Shown piece by piece: positions 54,102 to 64,000 of a stretch of 64,000 bases of DNA. This DNA is from Chlorophyllum brunneum (taxonomy: Eukaryota > Basidiomycota > Agaricomycetes > Agaricales > Agaricaceae), in contig OY756143.1 of assembly GCA_963576785.1 (NCBI GenBank), positions 3,038,001 to 3,102,000 on the forward strand, in the 5' to 3' direction. Positions within the stretch are counted from its first letter, which is position 1. Every line of letters begins with the position of its first letter. The position numbers and the translations under genes are program-made. Under the pieces are notes generated by a model. That model was given only the letters and a program-made list of their open reading frames with translations. It did not search any database and was not told the origin of the DNA.

Positions 54102-55629
54102 TCACGCTAATTCACTATTCGCACCGCCTCCATGAACAGTGTGCCTAAACTGAAGGCTTTCGTCCACATTAATTGTACCGAACGCATTGCTGGAAGAGTG
54201 GTGCTCTTCGTGTCCATATTTGCGAATGTGTAGGATAATTCGACACGAGACAATGCTGAGTAGGAAGTTCGGAACGCTAAGGGTAACATAGAACTTAGTG
54301 GGGCCCTCTTTAGAAACCACGTAACAATAAACGAACCGGAAGGACAGTTCACGTATCAAGTTCTCGGTCGAAAACCACAGGATGATACTTGACGAGGAGA
54401 CAACTGCAGCCCAACGGTCCTTTTAAGTCCTCATCACCAACTCTGGAGGTGGTCAACTCACCCAAAGATATCAAGTAGTAAACCAGTGCGTCGCCATAGA
54501 TCTTTCTCATCAGCCAGTTTTGACTCTCTTTGTACTTTCTGAATTTGGCCCAACAGATTACAAGAAAGAGGACTAGGATGGTTCAGAAACCTTCGGGTTC
54601 TGGGGGTGGGAAGGGGCTTACTAGTTTCAAAAACGATTGAAGCGATCATGCCAGCAATAGCATATGTGTCTTCCGCGGCTGACGAAGTAGTCTGTAAACA
54701 TGCGGGGAGGAAACCAGGAAGCGGGGATCGGATAACTGTAAGTCGTCTCATATTAGATGAACTATCACATGGCTGCCAGTGCAACTCCTCCACCTGAAAG
54801 ACGTTTCTGGAGTGCACCTATAGTAGTTAACGCGGCCGCACAAACGACCTACGCAGAGTTAGTACTATGTGAAGTAAGATAGGAAAGGATGGAGCCCACG
54901 ATTCCGAATATCGAGAGCAGAGCTGCACTAAGCTTTGATTGCCCCAGTAAACCATAGGCCCTAAAGATGAGGAGAACTAGAAATGGTACAGGTCCAGCGA
55001 AAATATGCACTGGATTAATAATCGTGCTCACATTCAGCGGTCAAGTTTCCTAAACCACTTGACCATAAACTGACTCGTAGAATCTGAGTGCATACCTATT
55101 ACCCACAAACCGTCTTCAGTATATTAATATCATTGAGCATGTAGGAGGATTTACCCCGATTGAGGGAAATGATAGCGCGGCAACTAGGATGTGGCTGTAA
55201 GCCAACAATAAGTCCAAGAAATGTGGGAGATGAAGCTAGTCACTAGATATATCCATGGCCCCACCAATGAAGGGAAAATACCGAGTGACCAAGTAGATAA
55301 TTTTGATTGGACTCCATGGTGCTGGCCAAAGGAAATCCACCTGTGACTGGGCTTGAGTCTATCGTATTGGCAGAGGCATCACCGCGCACCTCTTCGGGAA
55401 ATGTGTGGAGATAGTCGACCAGGTAGAGTGTAATCATTGCAACTATGGCATCAATTTATTAGGTTACTGACTTTGTGAAAGCGCGATGCATTGTCACCTT
55501 GGGAATACTAGCAAATTAAGATTATAATGAAAATTCTTTGAGGACTGGTAGAGTGGGTTATGAACGGCTCACCCTTAGTGCGCTTGATTGCTGGACTGTT
55601 TCAATCAAGATTTTGACAGTTGCATCCAT
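54102..55629 (-). CDS. DUF6533 seven-helix membrane protein, copy A
   Basis: The start at 55629 gives MDATVKILIETVQQSSALR. A 10-nt exon (55498-55507) follows, then VAMITLYLVDYLHTFPEEV, the DUF6533 signature (YDxLLTFxxEV in the family at large), and after an intron WPAPWSPIKIIYLVTRYFPF and IGGAMDIS. Later helices: PFLVLLIFRAYGLLGQSKL with ALLSIFGIVGSILSYL, FLPACLQTTSSAAEDTYAI with AGMIASIVFETSK, and TKFYVTLSVPNFLLSIVSC, then a tail stopping at 54102. The paralog at 62931 has the same first three exons. The junction after AMDIS could not be spliced without meeting a stop, so one exon border is unresolved or damaged. The function of DUF6533 proteins is unknown; they are among the most amplified membrane families in mushrooms. 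Confidence 0.68.
55498..55507 (-). other. 10-nt microexon of DUF6533 copy A
   Basis: On the minus strand TATTCCCAAG lies between acceptor TTGCTAG and donor GTGACA. It encodes Y-S-Q plus the first base of Val and is needed to connect exon 1 (phase 0) with the DUF6533 exon (phase 1). Copy B has TATACACAAG at the same place. Confidence 0.75.
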
Positions 55630-58600
55630 TGTAGTGTTATGCGAGAGAATGAGAGAATATGGACCTTTTGAGTTTTCGCCACTGCGGATTCGGCAGCTAC
55701 TTATACTCTGTACACTATTTGGGTCAACAGTGGAGATCTACAGTTTGGACAAAGCGCTACACTACCAATGTTATCCACGCAAGATGACTTTGGTATCACT
55801 GACTGTGTGATCGCCAACAATCCATGAAACCCGAGGTCTGAAGGCTGATCTTGGGCCCATGATCATATCTACCATGTGAATCGATGCACAGGTCATATGC
55901 ATCGCTTCCTATTTCCAAAAACAAGCGGATCATATGTCAATTGATACGGTGATAACAGGTCCTGTCAGGAAAGAAGTGACCAGAGGGTGTTGAGGTACAG
56001 GGAAATTTGTTTCCTGGGATCAATCACCTAGACACTGTGAACTGACAAGATGGTGATATTTGGTTGATGGTTCTCCGCCTCCGAGTCTACGATAAGCTCC
56101 GACTCGTCACAATTTTGGGCTATCATCAGCCTGCCGACTCACTGGTTTTGATCCATCAGGCATGGACACAGATCATATAACATACTCGCTTTGTTTTAAT
56201 CCCTCTTCACACTGTGAATTCAGCTTTCGCACAGAGCCTGCTTATCAATGATTATCTCATAGTCCTGCGAATGTGATAGTGGTCCTGGTATGAAGATTGA
56301 ACCCGGCATTATTTAGTAGGACACGCAATTTTATGCTGGCAGTCAATACGGGTAATGGCCAAGGTTCGCCTACATTGCTATGGCCAAAGCGTATTCAGCC
56401 TTTGGTGAATGCAAACAGTGCTCGAAAGTGGCCACGGGACACACGAAACATTAACATGAAATCTGGAAATCTCATGCGGCTTCGCACAGCCCAAGTGCCT
56501 TAATCATTCTCCGGCTAATATGCCTCCTGCTGGGTGTTAATCCAATCCCATCGAGAAGAAGCACAATCACTGACTGATGATGGCTATTCAAAGAACATGA
56601 AAATGTCCTTTTTATATTTCTATGCACTTTTGCGCCTTCTGGCTGTGGCCCTGAATCACGTCGGATGCCAAGGATTACACAGACCGTGGTTGAAGCCTTG
56701 ATCAAAAGGGCGAAGCAGCTTGTCAGCCCTTGTTCGGGGGGTCTTGACCGACACATCTGCTCTGCCAAGCCAACTGATTGGTCTTGATACATCCCAGCAG
56801 TTGGGAGTTAAATCACTCTCTGGCTCACCGCATACCCTCCACAGAAACATGGTTTTTCCAAGTTGCCTCCGAGCAACTCAGACAGATTGCCTTTACCCAC
56901 CTCACCTCAAACCCTCATTGAGATGATAAATATATCCGCGTTTTTCTAACTTCTAGTGGCTGAAATCTCAGTTATGCCCCCAACCCTGGACATGTATCGT
57001 GTGGAATGGGGGCATGTCCTAGCTTCTCACTTACCGGATTCATCATACCAACAGAAAGATTTCCATCAACTTGAGCAACTCACCACTGCCCCGATACACA
57101 GCCTCGATTTAGTCAACCCCACTTAGGATCCACGGGGTCAACCCCAAAATTAGTGCATTATCACACAAGAAGCTTGAGGCTTGAGACAGCGCCAAATTTC
57201 CAAATTACGGTACGGTTTTGTGAATTAGCGTCATTGAAGTTCAACGAGGAGAATACGCTGGCGTTCGAACGGGTTGTAAGTGACGGCCTGAGGAGTGTTC
57301 TGTGTCGTTGTCCGAGTGCCCACGAGGTCCTGGTCAAAATTTTCATATTTGTTTAGCCTCATAGAGATAGAAGGAGCCATTGTTCCCTATGTTTCGCAGA
57401 GACAGATGATGAGCGAATCAGTCTCATCAACTCAGCTGATACAGACATACCTCCAGAGTAGCAAAGCGCGCGAGATTCCACCCGGCTTGTTGATCCGGAG
57501 GGATTGTTAGTGCATTGTTGGTTGATGATCACCGTCCCAGAAGTTGGTCTGCTCGGCTGCGAGGTGAGATGCGTGGGCCTCGGCTTTCGGAGCAAGTTAA
57601 ATTTAGCTGCTATCCGAAGTGCGGCACTATGCTGCCTTGATACGATGACGGGAAGTGGAAGTAATGATTCATATTGGCAAAGGCACACTTGGAAGGATGA
57701 TCTTACCAACCTGGTAGGGGATGAACGCCCACATGCTCACAACTACGATTAGAAGATTACTTTTTGGTGCTGAGCAGCTGGATATGTCTCAGGGAATCCA
57801 GAGTGCTTAGCGACTGCTTTGGGAAGCGGCTTCGGCACAACGGGTACCGCGGAGCAACAAGGTGATTAATGGAGTGAGTACTAGCTGATATAGTGAACCA
57901 TATGTTATGCCAACGAAATCCGGGGTAGAAGATGTACTAGTGGTAGCCGCGCTCCATAAATAGGTTCACATTAGTGAAATTTCCACGCAGGCTCAAGCGT
58001 GCACTGTGGCTGTGATGTACGTACGAGCGTCAAACTTGTGCAAAAAGGGGCGTTATTCGCCCTGAAGGAAGGTGATATTTGAAGGGCGGTGGATAGAGAT
58101 GCTGTGGGTCATTGATGTGAAAACCGGGGCCTGAGTGTCCGTTACTCTCGCAATTGTAAGCGCATTGTCTCCTGGGTCTCCGTGATCAAGGACAAAGGTA
58201 TATGTCGCCCTTCTCCCGCTTTAGTAATTTCCATTAGCGTCGACTCCAAGACCTAATGGAACGTATTAGTAGCCACTATGACAAAGAAGGCGGATGGATG
58301 ACCGTTTTACCCAAGCGCATGTCTCCCGTAAGTTAATCTTCGTAAGCTATACTACAATCTCAAGGAAGAAAACGTCAGTCTTACTCGAGGTTCATAAGCG
58401 TAGCATGTCTACCCCGGGTCGTCATTTCGACCCACCCTGATTAACCTATGATACGTCACCTCCCACTTCCACCATGATTTGAGATCACCAGGAAAAGCGG
58501 TGTTCTTGGCAGGAGTACCGGATCCGTTTAAGCTCGGTGAGAGACGCTGAGATCACCTCTGCTACTTGGCTTCCTTTCTGCGTTGCTTTGACATTAGGTC

Positions 58601-60980
58601 GACGGGGGTAAATGACTGTAAGCGGAGGCACAGAGGCCGATTCTTGGTATGCGTTATCCTAAGGTCTTTTGCCCCCACATCTATCTGTCAAGCGGGGGTG
58701 GTTCGATTTCAGTTGTCAAATGAAAGTCAACCCGATCAACCTACATAAATTACACATTCGTTCTATGACGTTGATGACAGCAAGCCCTTTGCTTGGAAGC
58801 CTATACGATCACGAATCATGAAATCACTCTGTGTTGGTAATCCACGAGTCTCTACGAAACCAGTCTGTGAAGATCGAGAACGAGTTAACGGTTATATCAG
58901 CTGGAAAACGTCTGGAATCCTAGTACCATGTGGAAGCTTGAGTGTGTATGGTGTACTTGCCCGCAACTGAGGTCTTCGTGACGAGAGGAATTCACTGGGT
59001 CATGGAATCCACGGAAGCATCAAAGAACTACGAAGGTCGTCTATAATGGAAGGACCTTTGATGAACAAACACATATGTTGGCAATGATGAAACAGCCTGG
59101 GAACTGGCTTAAATCCGTCATATAATCTGGATATTGCTGCCACGCATGGGCATTCGTCAGGTCGTGAGCTCAGGAAGTGCGTGAGCACTACCTTTATATA
59201 TATTACGACTGCCTCAATTAGTATCGGACAGAGTCAGGTTTGAACGTGTATCCGCTCGGTAAGCTGGCACGTTGGATATCCTATTCTCCCGGGGGACTAC
59301 ATTGTACGACCAAACAACACTCAGGTCAGGATGGTGCACAGGAGAGGAGTCCGAGGCAAACGTATGTTCTAAATGGACTTTTGGCTCCACACCTAATTTT
59401 AGGGGTTATTCCATCCGTTGTATTGGGGTCGACTGGGGCATTACACCCATCCCAGCGCCTGGTTCAGGAAAAAGGGTATGTTACGACCATCCAAGAACAT
59501 ATCGGATGGCACGATCGTGGACATCTCGCAACGTTGGTAGGGTGGATAAACGAAACGCTGGCAGGCAGTTCGGCTCTTCGTCGTGCAAGTACAGGACGCT
59601 GATATTGCTGACCATGATAGTGATCTCTGCGTAGTGAGCACCAGTGCGAGAATTTTCAGGGACGAATACCTTCTCTAGAACGTCCTGTCCCCCTAATGCT
59701 TGGTCTCCACACCGTGTATTCCAAGACTGCATTTATCGAGCTTCTGGAGCATGTCGTGTCAAAGCAGCTAGTTGGGTTTCACCATCTGCTTAACCCTGCT
59801 CCTGTGAGATGGCGAGAGGACATCAGAGTGTATGGCCGAGTCATTTCAGTGCGAGAGATTTCCAGGGAACCAACACTGGAGAGGCGGGGATCATTGACGT
59901 TCAGAGACACAGAAGTATATTGTTCCGTCAGAGGCTTGACGCACCAAGGATGGTATTCGTGATATCATGGCTGTCAACTTCTGTTCACACGACGAACCCA
60001 CCACGGTGGAGTCATTCTCATGATTCTGGAACATATTCGACCCGACTATCTTCTTGTTATGGCGAACATTGCAAACTTTCTTTTTATATTACTGAGCAGA
60101 TGACTCATAGACATGTTTGCGGTATAATCCCTTGCGAGGATGCAGGCTTGTACTCTGTGCAGCGCACCAGCGACGGGAAATTGTTACCACTAAAATTGCG
60201 CGTTTTGGTGTCGTCTGGGTCAAGAAGGCTGCTACTCTGTCTCAGTGGACGCTCTCACACGCAGCCGTACCGTCGGTGTGGGCTCGGGGAGAATGTCATA
60301 ATCCGAAGTTCGAATTTTAAAAACCACCATCCGTGGGTTGGTCTTGCTTAACTTGACCTGGTCACGTTGATAAAAACGAGATCCGTGTTTTGAATTAGTG
60401 CCATCATACCTTGCTCTTGAAACGGTTCAAGGCTGGTCCCCAGAACTTCGCGAGGGAGCGCTACCACGAGTAAAGCTTATGAGGGTTCGGGTGTCAGTGC
60501 CATTCTATTTGTGTCTATTGATATCGAAGCTGTCGATGGGAACTTGTTTACCGCCCTACATTCTAGCGTTGCTCTCCCTCCCTCGACAATCAAACTTTTG
60601 GGTCGTCGCTGCATTCTCTACTCCTCGTCAAGATATTAAGGTTTTCGCACACGGTTACCTGCTGGATCAGATGCCCAGACCCTTGATATGGAGGGTATGT
60701 CGAACGACTTCCCTGCTCGCAGGCTCAGACGTGACGCCACTTCTTATTATTCCAGACCCCTTTCTTTCCGCCTCATCCCGATAATGCTGACCTCATCAAG
60801 TCCCCTTCGACACGGAGTGTAGTTATTTCTAGACGCGGCCGTAATAGTAGTCGCTAAATATTCACCCGGACCATGAGCCTTCAACACTTTGGGAAAGTGG
60901 GAACTGGTACATAAGCCATTTCGACCCCTAGTCTCCGCCAGTTCTTGAACGCCCCCGCACCCCCCATATCGCGTTTAGAA
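55630..60980. other. Gene-poor region of 5.3 kb
   Basis: The longest stretch of the window without a recognisable gene. Open frames of 60-180 codons occur on both strands, the most notable at 59240-60351 (plus) and 60398-60784 (plus). They have no family motif, no paralog in the window and no coherent splicing. No inverted terminal repeats, reverse transcriptase or transposase motif was noticed. It may contain heavily eroded genes; I found only isolated hints such as a VLLNNAG string on the minus strand near 56315. Confidence 0.45.
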
Positions 60981-61918
60981 ATGTCTGCCACTGAACCCAT
61001 TCAGCAAACCGACGGCTCTAAAGGAGGTGCCTTTGGCTCCTATGGTCCTATGTCTCCCGCACATGGATATGGACCCAGGACTGACGACCCAGTCTCCTAC
61101 CAACGCTACTTTACTCGCATTGCAAACCCAGGCCCGACGTGAGTCACTCATCATTCTCCAGCTCTGGTCATTATTTTCTAATCCGCCATCCTTACAGTGG
61201 AATGTGGGCCTTCGCCATCACTGTCTTCCTCTGGTCCTTCTACATGGTTGGTACTCGCAGCGTCAACGGTGATACTGCGGTTATCGGTATGGGTCTATTC
61301 GTCGGTGGTCTCGCTCAGTTCATGGCTGGCATGTGGGAGTTCCCTCGTGGCAACGTTTACGGATCGGCATGTAAGGGTCCCCTCAGATTTCTAAAAGGTC
61401 GCAATTCTGACTGCGCACTAGTCTTCACCCTCTACGGCGCATTCTGGATCTCCTACGCTACGAGTCTTCTCGTTCTTGGCCTCGACACCTTTAACTCCGA
61501 TAGCTCCGCTCAGCGGGATGCGCTTGGTTTATACCTCATGATCTGGTTCATTGTTACGTGTTTCTTCTTGTCAGTGTTCGTACCCCGTTTCCTAGACCCT
61601 TCCTAATTCCTTGGTCATAGTATGGGAGTTGTCCTTCGTAATATTGCTTTCGCATGCCTCACCTTCTTCTGGGGCCTCTCCTACCTCTTATTGTCTATCA
61701 GCTTCTGGTCCTCAAGCCACAGCCAAGCGTACGTCATCCCTCATTCATCATTTACCCATTCAACTAAGTGATTCATGACTAGTTTGCGTGATGCTGGAGG
61801 CGCTTTTGGCTTTACTACCGCCGTCATTGCTCTCTACATCGGATTGAGTCAACTCCATCAATCGGAGTACAACCTGTTCCCTATGCCCCTTGGCAGGATC
61901 GGTGGAAGCTCTGTATAA
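60981..61918 (+). CDS. GPR1/FUN34/YaaH (ATO) acetate transporter family protein, copy 2
   Basis: Paralog of 37484-38431 on the opposite strand. Exons start at 60981, 61198 and 61422, followed by two more, the last ending at 61918. Exon borders match those of copy 1. The start at 60981 aligns best with copy 1, though an in-frame ATG at 60945 exists. Segments: MSATEPIQQTDGSKGG, DPVSYQRYFTRIANPGPT with the NPGP signature, GMWAFAITVFLWSFYMVG, AVIGMGLFVGGLAQFMAG, TLYGAFWISYATSLLVLG, LGLYLMIWFIVTCFF, MGVVLRNIAFACLTFFWG, and GGAFGFTTAVIALYIGLSQ ending FPMPLGRIGGSSV. The helices are nearly identical to copy 1, while the N-terminal tail and the loop after helix 4 differ. Both copies look functional; distinct expression or substrate preference is a reasonable inference. 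Confidence 0.92.
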
Positions 61919-62930
61919 CTAGTTACCCCTTATCGCTGAGGATTAATCCCACGATCCTCAAATGAGCTTGATGACATGTTTGTAATGATACTAGTATGAA
62001 TCACTTTAGTCTTCTTGGGATTCGATTACCGACTTTGAGGTGCCACAAATTAGCAGGAGGCGAATGATTTTGTGTGAAAACGGCTCACCGTAGAATATGT
62101 CAGACAAGAATTCCAGTCATCGTTGAATATGTTAGAAGCTCACTCCTTAGCAGGTGCCCGCAGTACAACCGACGTCACAGCCAGCCTCTATCATTTCTTG
62201 TGGGCAATCCGTGGTGAGTCGCTGCTTATCGGTTCTAGGACCTTGCGTGTTATGTGCTTGTTGGTTGCTCACACCCTGTGAGGATGGCAAGACACTGCAT
62301 GAACCGGGTAGGATACTGTTAGATCGCTTAACTCGCACTTCAGTTGATGGAATAACACACTAGTGTTAAAGGAACCACTCTATCGCCCATTGGATCCGCG
62401 AGCGGAGGAGAACGTGATGGACTAAAAGATCCTATTTCAGGTAAGAATTCTCATAGAGATGGGATAAATCTACCAGATCTAATAATGATGGCGCTAGTAG
62501 TGATGACACTGATACCTACTGCGATAAAAGCTCAACCCAATCTGATAAAGCGAGTATGTTTGCAAAAAGGAATGTCATCGATATCCCCGGCGGAACGATC
62601 CAAGTTCCTAAGTGTCTAGGTCACTTTACCGTGATCGATGGAGGCTTTTCATGTTTGAGTCACCCTGTGGCTTTGGAATTGAAACCAACCGATTTCTTCA
62701 CCACGACCGTCCAGGACATGATACATGATGCGTTTGCTGAGTAGTAAGGATGTTCATCAGATATCCTTATCAGTAGCGATACTGGTCGCATACTGGTCGC
62801 TTCCCCACCCTCTTTCTGTGGCGTGCTATACCGTGAATCCGGCCGGGGATGAGGGGGGTATAAGTAGAATCTGTATGGGGTGAACACGCAAAGCCTAGGC
62901 TACTTTCCCCTATCATCTCTCTGGATAACA
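61919..62930. other. Intergenic region
   Basis: About 1 kb between the ATO gene and the DUF6533 gene. The plus frame at 62556-62744 and the minus frames at 62660-62982 overlap and have no recognisable content. A plausible TATA element (GGTATAAGTAG) lies at about 62858-62868, roughly 65 bases before the DUF6533 start. Confidence 0.42.
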
Positions 62931-64000
62931 ATGAACGGGACCGTCGAAGATTTAGTCGATATTGTCCGGCAATCGAGTGCAATAAAGGTGAGTTATCTAT
63001 GATAATACACCTCCGGAACTAAATCTAGCCATGATCACGTCGATCTACTAGTATACACAAGGTAACAACTCGTCCTACACTCAATGAACAATTCCGGCTA
63101 AATAAATGTCACAGTTGCGATGACTACTTTCTACTTGGCCGACTATATACACACATTTCCTGATGAGGTATGTTGTGTTCGGGTGAGATGCTGCCCATAT
63201 GATACCACGCTCAACCGCAATCACAGGTCAAATTCCTTTGGCCCGCACCCTGGAGTGCTGTCAAAATTTTATACTTTGTCACCCGGGCTTTTGCCCTCAT
63301 GGGCGGGGCTATGGACATATCTAGTAATTGGTTTTCGCCCTTCCGCCTTCCCTTCATAAAGTCATCGAAGTGTTTTTTTTCTAGCTATTGCACTAATGAG
63401 TCCTCCAACTAGGGCAAGTTCGACTCACGTACTCTAAACAAAGTCAATTAACTGGAGATGGTGTATGGATAACAGGCCTGTACACGGATGCTACGAGTTA
63501 GTGCTTTGTCAGCTGGTTTAGGCAACGTTTGTGCTCAGTGTGAGTACGATAGCGGTGCAGGTAAACCCTTAGGCTGATATGTTGTTCCAATTCGTATAGT
63601 TCTCCTGATCTTTCGAGCATATGCCTTACTAGGGCAGTCCCGCCTTAACGCAGTTCTGCTCTCCATCTTTGGCGTTGTCAGTTTCGTCCACCCCGTATCA
63701 TGAATGTGAATATTGACTCTGGTAGATTGTCTGTGTAACAGGGTTGACTTGTACTTTTGGACACCAGCGGGATACTGCAGGTTAGAATATTTCAACTATT
63801 GAGATTCTTTAACTAATGTGATATGGTGATAGCTAGTCGCTTTGTTCCACTCCTGCCAGATTTTCTTCCAGAGTGTTTTTCAGTCACCTCAATGGGTGCC
63901 CAAGATGCATATCCTATTGTTGGTATCATTGCTTTGTTCATTTTTGACACTAGTAAGGCATCTTTCATGATTGGAATTGTTTCTGGTGTGATTGACTCTG
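62931..64000 (+). CDS. DUF6533 seven-helix membrane protein, copy B (partial, runs off window)
   Basis: The start at 62931 gives MNGTVEDLVDIVRQSSAIK. A 10-nt exon (63052-63061) adds Y-T-Q, then VAMTTFYLADYIHTFPDEV and, after an intron, VKFLWPAPWSAVKILYFV and TRAFALMGGAMDIS. A later exon carries VLLIFRAYALLGQSRLNAVL with LSIFGVV, and the last visible one DFLPECFSVTSMGAQDAYP and IVGIIALFIFDTSK. The order matches copy A at 54102-55629. The exon after AMDIS contains TAG in the frame expected from the donor at 63322 (reading YCTNESSN), so either the splice site is different or the gene is damaged; copy A has the same difficulty. The 3' end lies beyond 64000. Confidence 0.65.
63052..63061 (+). other. 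10-nt microexon of DUF6533 copy B
   Basis: TATACACAAG sits between acceptor CTACTAG and donor GTAACA. It encodes Y-T-Q plus the first base of Val. Without it exon 1 would run into TGA in the next exon. Copy A has a 10-nt exon at the same position. Confidence 0.75.

Noticed and set aside
56290..56345. Minus-strand string VLLNNAGFN, suggesting a short-chain dehydrogenase relic
   Set aside because: NNAG is a family hallmark, but no glycine-rich start or YxxxK motif was found around it; one short string can occur by chance.
59240..60351. Overlapping plus-strand frames of 120-180 codons
   Set aside because: I compared them with oxidoreductases, tyrosinase-like and transposon proteins but found no motif, no consistent frame and no splice pattern.

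Overview
The window looks like nuclear DNA of a basidiomycete, most probably a mushroom-forming Agaricomycete. Genes are densely interrupted by short GT-AG introns of about 50-60 nt. The families present are typical of that group: DUF6533 and DUF6534 seven-helix proteins, indoleamine 2,3-dioxygenase, CE4 chitin deacetylases, F-box/LRR proteins, NACHT-like relics and Zn2Cys6 regulators. Two nuclear tRNA genes are present. There are no operons, and most coding sequences had to be joined across introns by reading phase and by comparing paralogs inside the window. Where I could not resolve a splice site I say so.

Layout. 0.6-11.4 kb: two decayed NACHT/STAND-like genes in the same orientation bracket a convergent pair of intact chitin deacetylase genes. 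11.8-21.9 kb: M20 carboxypeptidase S, cytochrome c, a PP1 regulator of the YPI1/inhibitor-3 type, a frameshifted small secreted protein, a cysteine-rich single-pass membrane protein and a MYND zinc-finger protein. 22.7-27.8 kb: two intact indoleamine 2,3-dioxygenase genes with the eroded remains of a third copy between them. 28.4-34.0 kb: a DUF4430 secreted protein, an intron-containing tRNA-Leu, a DUF6534 membrane protein and a Zn2Cys6 transcription factor. 35.4-40.6 kb: a broken F-box/LRR gene, tRNA-Glu, an acetate-transporter-family (GPR1/FUN34/YaaH) gene and a seven-helix membrane protein. 42.9-53.5 kb: a proline-rich scaffold protein, a membrane-anchored WD40 protein, a WH1-like protein and a broken BEM46-type hydrolase. 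53.5-64 kb: two DUF6533 paralogs and a second acetate-transporter-family gene, separated by a long gene-poor stretch.

The genes do not form one obvious pathway. Tandem or local duplication followed by decay is the main theme: the IDO, CE4, NACHT-like, ATO and DUF6533 families each occur at least twice. A second theme is exon architecture. Several genes carry exons of only 9-14 nt, and in the CE4 and DUF6533 families these tiny exons sit at the same place in both paralogs. I do not see a clear, self-contained undescribed system; the conserved microexons and the IDO cluster with its relic are the most notable things.
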